Below the pieces are notes generated by a model that was not told where the DNA came from, made no database searches, and saw nothing but the letters and a program-made list of their open reading frames with translations. A stretch of 64,000 nucleotides of DNA from positions 3,286,001 through 3,350,000 of the forward strand of contig OZ244249.1 of the NCBI GenBank assembly GCA_965217135.1, written 5' to 3'. This DNA is from HXMU1420-2 sp017643305. GTDB lineage: Bacteria; Pseudomonadota; Alphaproteobacteria; Rhodobacterales; Rhodobacteraceae. Shown one piece after another: positions 27,032 to 35,491 of this stretch. Position 1 is the stretch's first letter, and every line of letters starts with the position of its first letter. The position numbers and the translations under genes are program-made.

Positions 27032-28681
27032 TTACCCAGCAAGCAGGGCACGGGCAGCAGCGCGGGCTTCGTCGGTGAGCGTGTCACCCGCCAGCATCCG
27101 CGCAATTTCATCAACGCGCATCGGGTCGGACAGGGGGGCGACGGTGGACAGGGTCATGTCACCTTCGATCCGTTTGCTGACCTGCCAGTGGTGCGCGCCA
27201 CGGGCGGCGACCTGAGGCGAATGGGTGACAACCAGCACCTGACCGTCACCGGCAAGCGCGGCGAGGCGGCGACCGACCGCGTCCGCGGTGGCTCCGCCAA
27301 CACCCCGGTCGATTTCATCGAAGATCAGCGTCAGGCCGGAGACGCCGCGCGTGAGGCAGACCTTCATGGCCAGCAGAAAACGGCTGAGTTCCCCGCCCGA
27401 GGCGATGCGGTTCAGCGGACCTGCAGGTGCGCCGGGGTTCGTGGCGACTGTAAAGGTGACGGCGTCCACGCCATCGGGGCCGGGATCGGCCGGAGCGATG
27501 TCAGTCTGGAACACGGCGCGGTCTAATTTCAGCGGTGCAAGTTCGGAGGTGATGGCGGTGTCGAGCTGCGCGGCAGCAGTACGGCGGGCGGCACTGAGGG
27601 ATTGGGCGGCTTTGTCATAGGCTGCCTCGGCCTCGCGCACTGCGGCTTCGCTGGCAGCGAGGTCTTCTGCCCCGGCGTCGAGCGCTTGAATCTGGGCGCG
27701 GAAACGGGCGGCAAGGTCGGCCAGATCATCCGCTGCAACGCCATGTTTGCGGGCCAGCGCGCGGATTGCAAAGAGCCGTTCTTCGGCCAGTTCCAGTTCG
27801 GTCGCGTCAAAACGCAGGTGGTCCAGCGCGGTTTCCACGCCGGATTGCGCTTCGCCCAGTTCGATCAGGGCGCGGCCTAACGCAGCGATGGGAGCTTCGA
27901 GCACGTCGCCTGCCTGATCGACCACGCCCTCAAGCCAGCGCAGGGCATCGCCCGATGCACCTTCGGCCCCGTCCGGGCCAAGGGCTGCCAGCGCGCGGGC
28001 CACGTCATCGCAGATGCGTTCAGCGGCCTGCATCATGCGACGGCGTTGGTCCAGCGCTGCGTCTTCACCCGGCTGCGGATCAAGCTGGTCGAGCTCTTCG
28101 GCGGCGTGGCGGAGGAATTCTTCTTCAGCACGGGCAGCCTCCAGCGCGGCGCGTTTTTCCACCAGTGCAGTGCCGGCGGCGCTGCGAGCACGCCATGCGG
28201 CGCGCACCTGCGCCTGCAGGTCGGGATGCGCGGCATAGCTGTCCAGCAAGGCGCGGTGACCGGTGGGGTTCAGCAGCCCACGATCATCATGCTGGCCGTG
28301 CAGTTCCACCAGCGTTTCGGACAGGGCGCGCAGAGTTTCCCCGCTGGTGCGACGATCATTGACCCAAGCGGTCTTGCGGCCTTCTGCGGTGTTGACGCGG
28401 CGGAGGATGAGTTCTTCGTCATCCGGCAAACCCGCTTCTTGTAGAACGATGTGAGCCGGGTGGTCTGATGGCAGGTCAAAGACGGCAACGACTTCACCCT
28501 GTGCTGCGCCCTGACGCACCAGATCAGCCCGGCCACGCCAACCCAGAACGAAACCCAGGCTGTCGAGCAGGATGGATTTGCCCGCGCCGGTTTCCCCCGT
28601 GAGCACATTCAGGCCCGGGTAAAATTGCAGATCGAGGTGATCGATGATCAGGAGGTCGCGTATTTCGAGCGTGCGCAGCAT
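27032..28681 (-). CDS. recN: DNA repair protein RecN
   Basis: A 549-aa SMC-like ATPase used in double-strand break repair. The N-terminus has LEIRDLLIIDHLDLQF and the Walker A GETGAGKS near 31; a central coiled coil is rich in Ala, Glu and Arg. The C-terminal half holds the signature IASGGELSRFLLAMK, Walker B LIFDEIDRGVGG and the VTHSPQVAARG switch region. The ATG at 28681 gives the standard start. It is 44 bp from bamD and reads in the same direction, the usual alphaproteobacterial arrangement. No alphaproteobacterial LexA box (GTTC-N7-GTTC) was seen in the short gap. Confidence 0.96.
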   Translation of the reverse strand: MLRTLEIRDLLIIDHLDLQFYPGLNVLTGETGAGKSILLDSLGFVLGWRGRADLVRQGAAQGEVVAVFDLPSDHPAHIVLQEAGLPDDEELILRRVNTAEGRKTAWVNDRRTSGETLRALSETLVELHGQHDDRGLLNPTGHRALLDSYAAHPDLQAQVRAAWRARSAAGTALVEKRAALEAARAEEEFLRHAAEELDQLDPQPGEDAALDQRRRMMQAAERICDDVARALAALGPDGAEGASGDALRWLEGVVDQAGDVLEAPIAALGRALIELGEAQSGVETALDHLRFDATELELAEERLFAIRALARKHGVAADDLADLAARFRAQIQALDAGAEDLAASEAAVREAEAAYDKAAQSLSAARRTAAAQLDTAITSELAPLKLDRAVFQTDIAPADPGPDGVDAVTFTVATNPGAPAGPLNRIASGGELSRFLLAMKVCLTRGVSGLTLIFDEIDRGVGGATADAVGRRLAALAGDGQVLVVTHSPQVAARGAHHWQVSKRIEGDMTLSTVAPLSDPMRVDEIARMLAGDTLTDEARAAARALLAG

Positions 28682-28725
28682 TCCCGGCTACTCCGTCGGG
28701 CGCGCGGCCATCGCGCGCCTGAGGT

Positions 28726-29571
28726 TCAGTACCACTGGCCCTTGATCGACTGGCGATAGATCTGGCTGAGCCAGTTGTCGCCAATGCTGCGCGCCTTGAG
28801 CCCCTGCGCCGTGAGCAGCGCATAGCTGTCTTCGTACCAGTCGGTAGACTGGAAGTTGTGGCCTAGGATGGCCCCTGCGGTCTGGGCTTCGTTCACCAGA
28901 CCCAGAGACAAGTAGCCCTCGACCAGACGGTGAAGGGCTTCTGGGGTATGGGTGGTGGTCTGGAAATCTTCGACCACGACGCGGAACCGATTGATCGCGG
29001 CGGGGTAATGGCCGCGGCGTAGGTAGTAGCGCCCGATCTCCATTTCCTTGCCAGCGAGATGGTCAAAGGCGAGGTCGAATTTCAGGATCGCGGAGGAGGC
29101 ATATTCGCTGTCGGGATAAACCTCGATCACCGTACGCAGGGCTTGCAGCGCCTGGAAAGTCAGACCCTGGTCGCGCCCGACCTCGTCAATCTGGTCGTAG
29201 TAGCTGAGCGCGAGGAGGTATTGCGCATATGCGGCGTCCTCGTCCGTCGGATAGAAGTCGATATAACGCTGTGCAGCAGCGCGGCTGTTGGGATAATCGC
29301 GGCCCTGGTGGAAGGAATAGGCCTGCATGATCAGGGATCGTTTGGCCCAACTGGAATAGGGGTAGAGCCGTTCGATTTCAGAAAAGAACCACGCGGCATC
29401 GTCCGTACGGCCCCGGTTTAGTTCGTATTCAGCGCGCTCAAAGATCTGCTCCGGTGTGTAGCCATCAAGCGATTGGTCACGATCCACGGCACCCGTGCCG
29501 CTGCATGCAGCCAGGGTCACGCCAAGCGCGATCAGGATCAGAAGCCGGGATACGAACTTCAAACCTGCCAT
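28726..29571 (-). CDS. bamD: Outer membrane assembly lipoprotein BamD
   Basis: A 281-aa lipoprotein with a type II signal peptide: hydrophobic LLILIALGVTLAAC, lipobox LAAC, Cys at 22. The mature part is built of TPR repeats, including RAEYELNRGRTDDAAWFFSE, YPTDEDAAYAQYLLALSYY and YYLRRGHYPAAINRF. It is the essential partner of BamA in inserting outer-membrane proteins and sits on the periplasmic face of the outer membrane. GGAG precedes the ATG. It lies between lpxC and recN, consistent with an envelope-biogenesis cluster. Confidence 0.95.
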   Translation of the reverse strand: MAGLKFVSRLLILIALGVTLAACSGTGAVDRDQSLDGYTPEQIFERAEYELNRGRTDDAAWFFSEIERLYPYSSWAKRSLIMQAYSFHQGRDYPNSRAAAQRYIDFYPTDEDAAYAQYLLALSYYDQIDEVGRDQGLTFQALQALRTVIEVYPDSEYASSAILKFDLAFDHLAGKEMEIGRYYLRRGHYPAAINRFRVVVEDFQTTTHTPEALHRLVEGYLSLGLVNEAQTAGAILGHNFQSTDWYEDSYALLTAQGLKARSIGDNWLSQIYRQSIKGQWY

Positions 29572-29721
29572 TCAAACCGCTCCACACCGCCGTCGCAGGG
29601 GTTTACCCCGCTGCTTTGAGACGGGTCTAGCACAATATATAGGGGGTGCAAAAGTTCTTATGCCCTTGGAATCGCATCCAGAGACAATCGCACGCCACAT
29701 ATTGCCAGCGCGCGTCGCGCT

Positions 29722-30642
29722 TCAGGCCACTTTGGGGATTTCGGACCAGACGAGGCCGCGTCCGGGCAGGCGTGCAGCGGTCTGGATATCGCATTCGACA
29801 ATGCGGAATGCATCGCTATTGGCGAAAAGTTCACGCAGCAGCGTGTTGGTCACGGCATGCCCGGCGCGGCTGCCGACATAGCGGCCCAGAATTGGGCGTC
29901 CCGCCAGGGCGAGGTCACCAAGCGCATCGAGCATCTTGTGGCGCACGGCTTCGTCGTCGTGACGCAGGCCATCGGGGTTCAGCACTGTGCCGCTGTCAAA
30001 GACCACGGCATTGTCCAGGCTGCCGCCCAGCGCGAGGCCGTTTTCCTGCATCATTTCAACGTCGGAGCGGCGGCAGAAGGTGCGACTGTCGCTCAGCACA
30101 CGGGCAAATGCACCGTTTGCCATGTCAAGCGTGCGGCTTTGTTGACCGATGGCCGGATCGTCAAAGTCGATGTGAAACTCGATTGTCAGACGGTCCGACG
30201 GCAGCAGCGCGGCGCTTGCTTCGCCCACGTCGACGCGGACAGGACGCAAAATTTCAATGGCGCGGACCGGGGCCGACTGGGCGCGCACGCCCTGGGCCAT
30301 GATGCCGCGCAGGAACGGCGCAGCGGAACCGTCGAGGATCGGAACTTCGGGGCCTTCGATTTCGATCAGCGCATTGTGTACCCCTGCCCCGGACAGCGCG
30401 GCCATCAGGTGTTCCACCGTCGAGACGGAGGCACCGGCGGCATTCACGAGACGCGTGCAAAGCGGAGATTGTTCCACGACATCCCACAGCGCCGGGATCA
30501 TCGGATCGCGATCGGAAATGTCGATCCGGCGGAACCAGATACCGTGTTCCGCAGAGGCGGGCAGAATCGTAAGCCGGGCGGGTCGACCGGAATGAAGGCC
30601 GGTTCCCTTGAAGCGTACGGGAGATTTCACCGTGTTCTGCAA
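29722..30642 (-). CDS. lpxC: UDP-3-O-acyl-N-acetylglucosamine deacetylase
   Basis: The zinc deacetylase that commits to lipid A synthesis, in the cytosol. From a TTG at 30642 it is 306 aa, the family length, beginning (M)QNTVKSPVRFKGTGLHSGR. Zinc ligands are visible in VSTVEHLMAAL (His) and HKMLDALGDLAL (His and Asp). The TTG is preferred since AGAGGA sits 5 nt upstream and the family start lies exactly there. A GTG at 30714 is also in frame but adds 24 residues unlike LpxC. A consensus CtrA box lies about 140 bp upstream, after the ftsZ terminator, so lpxC probably has its own promoter. Confidence 0.93.
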   Translation of the reverse strand: MQNTVKSPVRFKGTGLHSGRPARLTILPASAEHGIWFRRIDISDRDPMIPALWDVVEQSPLCTRLVNAAGASVSTVEHLMAALSGAGVHNALIEIEGPEVPILDGSAAPFLRGIMAQGVRAQSAPVRAIEILRPVRVDVGEASAALLPSDRLTIEFHIDFDDPAIGQQSRTLDMANGAFARVLSDSRTFCRRSDVEMMQENGLALGGSLDNAVVFDSGTVLNPDGLRHDDEAVRHKMLDALGDLALAGRPILGRYVGSRAGHAVTNTLLRELFANSDAFRIVECDIQTAARLPGRGLVWSEIPKVA

Positions 30643-30780
30643 ATTGTCCTCTGGCAGCAGCACCCCATGCGGGGTTTCATGCCAAAGGGCGTAAGCGGAG
30701 CAGGCGAGAGTCACAACTCAAAGATTCTAACCAACTGAAACATGTTCGTAACAATTCGGCATAACCCTGCTCACGTGACC

Positions 30781-30797
30781 TTAAACCCCTGTTAACC
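30781..30797. promoter_or_regulatory. Candidate CtrA binding site upstream of lpxC
   Basis: TTAA-ACCCCTG-TTAACC matches the full alphaproteobacterial CtrA consensus TTAA-N7-TTAA(C). It lies between the ftsZ terminator and lpxC, about 140 bp from the lpxC start. Binding is inferred. Confidence 0.6.
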
Positions 30798-30800
30798 AAC

Positions 30801-30829
30801 AAAAAAGGGCCACCCTTGGGTGGCCCTTT
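30801..30829 (-). terminator. Rho-independent terminator after ftsZ
   Basis: Stem gggccaccc / gggtggccc with a short central loop; read on the minus strand it is followed by a run of six T. It lies about 20 nt after the ftsZ stop codon and separates ftsZ from lpxC. Confidence 0.9.
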
Positions 30830-30849
30830 AAACAGTTGCTTTGTGAAGC

Positions 30850-32472
30850 TCAGTTGGCCTGACGGCGTAGGAATGCCGGGATTTCGATGCGATCCTGTTC
30901 GCCTTCTTCCAGCTTTTGCGCAGCTGACCCAGCGTCAGGATTGTACATCGTTGGCTGCGTACGTGTCGCTGCAGGGGCCACCGATTCGCCCGGTGTGTCG
31001 GCTGCATGGCCAGTCATGCGCGTGATAAGACGACCAAAACGGGACTGTTCCGGCTGATGTTCGCCAGTCGCCGGAGCGGCCGCTGCAGGGGCCGATTTTT
31101 CCACCGCGTTGCGAAGGCGTGTCATGGTTTCGTCAGACACGGTGCCTGCTGCGGGCTTGGTCGACGCCACGAATTGTTCGGGGCTGGCTTCCAGCGTTTC
31201 GGCACGCGGCTCAAAGGCCGGGATTTCAGGCTGGTAGGCCGGGGGCGGCAGACCATCATCGTCTTCGGAGACGACCGGCTGCGGGTCATCAAACAGGTCT
31301 TCGGCCAGATCTGCGGCCGCCGTGCGTTCGACGTCAAAGAGGCCCGGTTCGTCTTCGACAGCGGCAGCGGCCGGTGCGTCGGTTTCTGCCACGATTGGCT
31401 GTTCCAGCGTCAGCGGGTCACTGTCGCGGACTTCTTCGACAGACACTTTAGTTTTCAGAGGCGCAGCCATGGAGCGGCGCGGCAGCGGAATATCGTTCTG
31501 GATTTCCGATGCGTCGATGCCGGTGGCCACAACGCTGACGCGCATTGTGCCTTCCATGTCGGTGTCCAGCGTGGAGCCGACGATGATGTTGGCGTCCGGA
31601 TCCACCTCTTCGCGGATGCGGTTGGCGGCTTCGTCCAGTTCGAACAGGGTCAGGTCGTGGCTGCCGGTTATGTTGATCAGCACGCCTTTGGCGCCACGCA
31701 GGGAGATTTCATCCAGCAGCGGGTTGGCAATGGCCTTTTCAGCGGCCTGAATGGCGCGGTCTTCGCCTTCGGCCTCGCCCGTGCCCATCATCGCCTTGCC
31801 CATTTCGTCCATCACGGCACGTACGTCGGCAAAGTCGAGGTTGATCAGGCCGGGCCGGACCATCAGGTCGGTCACGCCCTTGACACCCTGGTACAGCACG
31901 TCGTCGGCCATGGAGAAGGCTTCGGTGAAGGTGGTCTTTTCATTGGCCAGCCGGAACAGGTTCTGGTTGGGGATGATGATCAGCGTGTCGACGACCTTTT
32001 GCAGCGCATCAACGCCTTCTTCGGCCTGACGCATCCGCTTGCCGCCTTCAAATTGGAACGGCTTGGTCACAACGCCCACAGTCAGCACGCCCAGCTCGCG
32101 GGCAGCCTGCGCGATGATCGGCGCGGCCCCGGTCCCGGTGCCGCCGCCCATACCCGCGGTGATGAAGCACATGTGCGCGCCCGCCAGGTGGTCGACGATC
32201 TGTTCGATGCTTTCTTCGGCGGCGGCGGCACCGACGCTGGCGCGGGCACCCGCGCCCAAACCTTCCGTGACCTTGATGCCCATCTGGACCCGGCTGGTCG
32301 CGTTCGACTGCGCCAGTGCCTGTGCATCAGTGTTCGCCACGACAAATTCGACCCCGTCGAGCTGTTTGTCGATCATGTTGTTGACAGCATTGCCGCCCGC
32401 ACCGCCCACGCCGAACACCGTGATACGGGGTTTCAGATCTTCATGACCGGGCATCGAAAGGTTCAACGTCAT
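30850..32472 (-). CDS. ftsZ: Cell division protein FtsZ
   Basis: A 540-aa tubulin-like GTPase that forms the division ring. The GTPase region has GVGGAGGNAVNNMI near 20, the signature GGGTGTGAAP near 110, and NLDFADVR near 210. A long variable linker (about 320-520) rich in Ala, Glu and Pro ends in the conserved C-terminal peptide IEIPAFLRRQAN, the FtsA/ZipA-type contact. The length is normal for alphaproteobacteria, whose linkers are long. GGAG precedes the ATG. It follows a small secreted-protein gene and ftsA but is separated by 398 bp, so it has its own promoter region. Confidence 0.97.
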   Translation of the reverse strand: MTLNLSMPGHEDLKPRITVFGVGGAGGNAVNNMIDKQLDGVEFVVANTDAQALAQSNATSRVQMGIKVTEGLGAGARASVGAAAAEESIEQIVDHLAGAHMCFITAGMGGGTGTGAAPIIAQAARELGVLTVGVVTKPFQFEGGKRMRQAEEGVDALQKVVDTLIIIPNQNLFRLANEKTTFTEAFSMADDVLYQGVKGVTDLMVRPGLINLDFADVRAVMDEMGKAMMGTGEAEGEDRAIQAAEKAIANPLLDEISLRGAKGVLINITGSHDLTLFELDEAANRIREEVDPDANIIVGSTLDTDMEGTMRVSVVATGIDASEIQNDIPLPRRSMAAPLKTKVSVEEVRDSDPLTLEQPIVAETDAPAAAAVEDEPGLFDVERTAAADLAEDLFDDPQPVVSEDDDGLPPPAYQPEIPAFEPRAETLEASPEQFVASTKPAAGTVSDETMTRLRNAVEKSAPAAAAPATGEHQPEQSRFGRLITRMTGHAADTPGESVAPAATRTQPTMYNPDAGSAAQKLEEGEQDRIEIPAFLRRQAN

Positions 32473-32870
32473 AATATCTCCGCCTGCTTTCCGCCTGTGT
32501 TGCCCGCCTTTGGCGCGCGTTTCTTGGTTTAGCCGGTTCAGATTAACCGATTGGAAAGGGGATCGTCACCCTAAAAACACGGAAATACCACGAAATATGG
32601 GGAAAATTCAGCGATTTTCCGCGGTATTTTGCCGACTGACCGAGATATTGCGGATTTCCAGACAACGTACACAACACAGGATTTGGCCGGAGCCCGAGGC
32701 CCGGTTCATATCAATACCAATGCACGGGGCATCCCGCGCCATTGGAATTCCGGTTGTTTGGGGCCTGCCCGACCCTTTGGTGCCACCAAGTTTTTCCGGC
32801 GGTTCTTGTGTAAAACCTAACAAACTGGTGCCGGCCTGTCACGCGGCAATCTCGACGATGCGGGGATCTT
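32473..32870. other. 398-bp leader region of ftsZ
   Basis: No gene is supported. The region must hold the ftsZ promoter(s), as expected for a gene with separate cell-cycle control. A CtrA half-site TTAACC occurs at 32543-32548, about 70 bp before the ftsZ start; the second half-site is absent. The segment is less GC-rich near 32560-32660 than its surroundings. Confidence 0.5.
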
Positions 32871-33281
32871 TCAGCTGATCGGGGCCTGCGGGCAATCAAC
32901 CCTTGCGGTGGACATGTTGATGATTTCCTGGATTTCGCCACCCATACCTTCGGCCTTGCGAACATAGAATTTGTCATTGTCCTGAAATACCCACCAGCAA
33001 TTGGGGGGCGGATGATCGAGGCTTTCATAGTCGAAGCAGATCTTGCCGTCGTCGATTGTGATCTTGCCGTAGATGCACATCCGGCCCGACTGTTTCCAGA
33101 CAGTCAGGGTGCGATTGATGAACTGTTCGGTCCCAACAATTTTTCCAGACGCGATATGCTGGAACGTCAGCGTGTGACCAACGGCAATATCGAGAAAATC
33201 ATCGGGCGCCATGCGCGTCTGCGCATCGGCCTGCCAGCCTGTGATGGCCAACAGAGCCGTCAGAAGCGATGCCCGGAGCAT
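32871..33281 (-). CDS. Small secreted protein between ftsA and ftsZ
   Basis: A 136-aa protein beginning MLRASLLTALLAITGW and then QADAQ, a Sec signal peptide likely cut after ADA near residue 20. The mature region has four Cys (in RMCIYGK, GKICFDY, PNCWWVF and RVDCPQ), which could form two disulfides in the periplasm. I do not recognise the family with confidence; the spacing recalls small periplasmic proteins of the DUF995 kind. Its ATG is 1 nt after the ftsA stop, so it is translated from the ftsA transcript. A role in division is suggested only by position. Confidence 0.75.
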   Translation of the reverse strand: MLRASLLTALLAITGWQADAQTRMAPDDFLDIAVGHTLTFQHIASGKIVGTEQFINRTLTVWKQSGRMCIYGKITIDDGKICFDYESLDHPPPNCWWVFQDNDKFYVRKAEGMGGEIQEIINMSTARVDCPQAPIS

Positions 33282-33282
33282 C

Positions 33283-34617
33283 TTACCAATTGTCGCGGAA
33301 CCATTTGACCGCGCGTTTGAGTGACTTGGCCGGGTAGCTTTCGACCGGCACGTCGAAATCCCACCATTCGTCCTGCGGATGCGCGGCAAAGAGGCTGAGC
33401 CCGACAACCGAGGAAAAGCCGGGACCTGTCGCGGCCTGCGGCAGACCATGCACACGCAGCGGGCGACCCAAGCGTACCTGTTGGCCCAAGATGCGGCTCG
33501 CCAGCCCATCCAATCCCGGAATCTGGCTGCCGCCGCCGGTCAGCACGATCTGTTGGGACGGCATGTAATCGAACCCGGCAGCGTCGAGCCGCGCGCGCAC
33601 TTCTTCCAGGATCTCTTCGACGCGCGGACGCATGATGCCGATCAGTTCGGCCCTGCTGACGGTACGGCGATCATGTTCCCAGTCACCCGTATCGCCGCCG
33701 ATTTCAATGACTTCACGGTCGTCCATGCCGGTGGCGTGCACGCCGCCGTAGAACGTCTTGATCCGTTCGGCATTGGCGGCCGGAATTCCCAGACCCATGG
33801 AGATATCCGAGGTCACGTGATCACCGCCCATGCGCACGCTGTCAGCATAGATCATGTGTTTTTTCATGAAGACCGAAACGCTGGTCGCGCCGCCGCCAAG
33901 ATCAACACAGGCCGCGCCCAGTTCCTGTTCGTCTTCCACCAGCGCAGAAATGCCGGACACGTATGCCGAAGATGCGATCCCGGCGAGCTCGAGGTCGCAG
34001 CGTTTGATGCAGCGGACAAGGTTCTGGATCGCATGGCCATCGACTGTGAGCATATGCATGTCCACGCTGAGGTTTTGTCCCAGCTGACCACGCGGGTCGA
34101 TCAGGCCCGACCGGCTGTCGAGCGTGAAGTTCACCGGCTGGGCGTGCAGCACATCGCGCCCTGCTCCGTATTCAGGCACATCACAGGCGGCCAGCACGCG
34201 AGCAACTTCGTTTTCAGTGACCACCTGGCCTTCGAGTTCCACCTGCGCGTCCAGACCGTAGGACCGGGGGCTGGCTCCTGAGAAAGAGGCAATCACGTGG
34301 TCGACGCGGATGTCGGCCATCTTCTGGGCCGCCTGCAGCGCAGTGCGTATCGCACATTCGGTTTCCTGCATCGAGGTAACCTCGCCGAACTGCACGCCGC
34401 GCGACCGTGTGGTCGCCGCTCCAATCACCCGAAACCCAGACTGGCCTGCCAGCGATCCAATGGAGTTGTCATCGCTGAGCCGCGACGTACCGTCGAAGCG
34501 TAGAACCAGGCAGGCGATCTTGGACGATCCCACGTCCAAAATGGCAATCACGCCGCGCTGCATTGCCTGTTGCCGCATCTGGCGCATGGCCCGTTGGGTT
34601 TCGTAAAGCTCGGTCAT
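33283..34617 (-). CDS. ftsA: Cell division protein FtsA
   Basis: A 444-aa actin-like ATPase tethering FtsZ to the membrane. It shows phosphate-binding VIAILDVGSSKIACLVLRF near 23, the SHS2 1C domain following, and the second phosphate motif AACVDLGGGATSVSVF near 235. The region QIVLTGGGSQIPGLDGLASR near 350 is the adenosine motif. The C-terminal end GYPAKSLKRAVKWFRDNW is the membrane-binding amphipathic helix (basic and aromatic). It is 4 nt from ftsQ and 1 nt from the next gene. Confidence 0.96.
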   Translation of the reverse strand: MTELYETQRAMRQMRQQAMQRGVIAILDVGSSKIACLVLRFDGTSRLSDDNSIGSLAGQSGFRVIGAATTRSRGVQFGEVTSMQETECAIRTALQAAQKMADIRVDHVIASFSGASPRSYGLDAQVELEGQVVTENEVARVLAACDVPEYGAGRDVLHAQPVNFTLDSRSGLIDPRGQLGQNLSVDMHMLTVDGHAIQNLVRCIKRCDLELAGIASSAYVSGISALVEDEQELGAACVDLGGGATSVSVFMKKHMIYADSVRMGGDHVTSDISMGLGIPAANAERIKTFYGGVHATGMDDREVIEIGGDTGDWEHDRRTVSRAELIGIMRPRVEEILEEVRARLDAAGFDYMPSQQIVLTGGGSQIPGLDGLASRILGQQVRLGRPLRVHGLPQAATGPGFSSVVGLSLFAAHPQDEWWDFDVPVESYPAKSLKRAVKWFRDNW

Positions 34618-34621
34618 TTAA

Positions 34622-35491
34622 TCAGTTTCCGCCATCATTCAGGTGCCTTATGCGCCGCCATTCATCGACGGCGTGCGATGTCATTCGGATTGTCGGGCGT
34701 TCGCCGATCCGCATGTCGATGACCGCAACGTCGCGGTCGAGAAGGTCCTGCACCTGGTTCAGCGCAATGACGCGCCGCAGGGCCTGAACCGGCTTGTCTG
34801 CGGGCAACAGGATCCGCTGGTTGCGGTCCAGCACCAGATCCCAACGCCGCTCGCCAATGCGTGCCAGTCCGCGCAGACGGTCTTCGAGCGGGCGTGCGGC
34901 CTGAAACAGTTCCATCGCTTCGGCGACATGCAAATCGGCCCCTTCGCCCACGATCAAGGGTAGGTCCGCGCGTACCTTGCGGCTGGGTAATTCGGCTACA
35001 TGCGCGCCGGTGTCGTCCAGAATGGTCACGCCTTCGTAGTCGCGCCAGACCACCGCCGGTACACGTTCGACGACCTGCACCTCCATCACGCCGCCTGGGC
35101 GGATGCGCACGGTGGCTTCGCGCACCGGGTCCAGCCCGACGATCACATCGCGGATCTGTTGAAGGCTGAGATCGAAGGAACTGATGGGAAAGTCGATTGG
35201 CACGACTTCGCGAATGTCTTCCGCAACGCTTTCGCTGGCGCCGTCAATGGCCATGAGGCCGACCATGAATTCCGGCCGCTCCTGAATGCTGGTGCGGATT
35301 TCGGCAATAAAGAGGTTCAGCGCGTCGCGCCGTTCTTCGCTGGCCAGAAATGCGCTGCTGACCGAAAAGACCAGCGCAAAAGGGACGCCAATGCGCAGAG
35401 CCAGCCGGATGCCCGGCGTCAGCATCCAGCGCTGCATGCGATAGCTCAGCCGTGACGGGGCGGGGTCGCGGGTGGCGGTCACCGATTGCAT
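34622..35491 (-). CDS. ftsQ: Cell division protein FtsQ
   Basis: A 289-aa bitopic inner-membrane protein. An N-terminal cytosolic tail is followed by a membrane segment (RIGVPFALVFSVSSAFLA near 36-53), a POTRA domain (FDLSLQQIRDVIVGLDPVRE) and the FtsQ beta domain (VVERVPAVVWRDYEG, then GERRWDLVLDRNQRILLP). FtsQ links early and late division proteins through FtsB/FtsL. ATG 35491 is chosen by family start; nine more codons are open upstream. It overlaps ddl by 13 nt, so translation is coupled. Confidence 0.94.
   Translation of the reverse strand: MQSVTATRDPAPSRLSYRMQRWMLTPGIRLALRIGVPFALVFSVSSAFLASEERRDALNLFIAEIRTSIQERPEFMVGLMAIDGASESVAEDIREVVPIDFPISSFDLSLQQIRDVIVGLDPVREATVRIRPGGVMEVQVVERVPAVVWRDYEGVTILDDTGAHVAELPSRKVRADLPLIVGEGADLHVAEAMELFQAARPLEDRLRGLARIGERRWDLVLDRNQRILLPADKPVQALRRVIALNQVQDLLDRDVAVIDMRIGERPTIRMTSHAVDEWRRIRHLNDGGN

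Noticed and set aside
32543..32548. CtrA half-site upstream of ftsZ as a full CtrA box
   Set aside because: The second TTAA at the required 7-bp spacing is absent; six-base matches are expected by chance.
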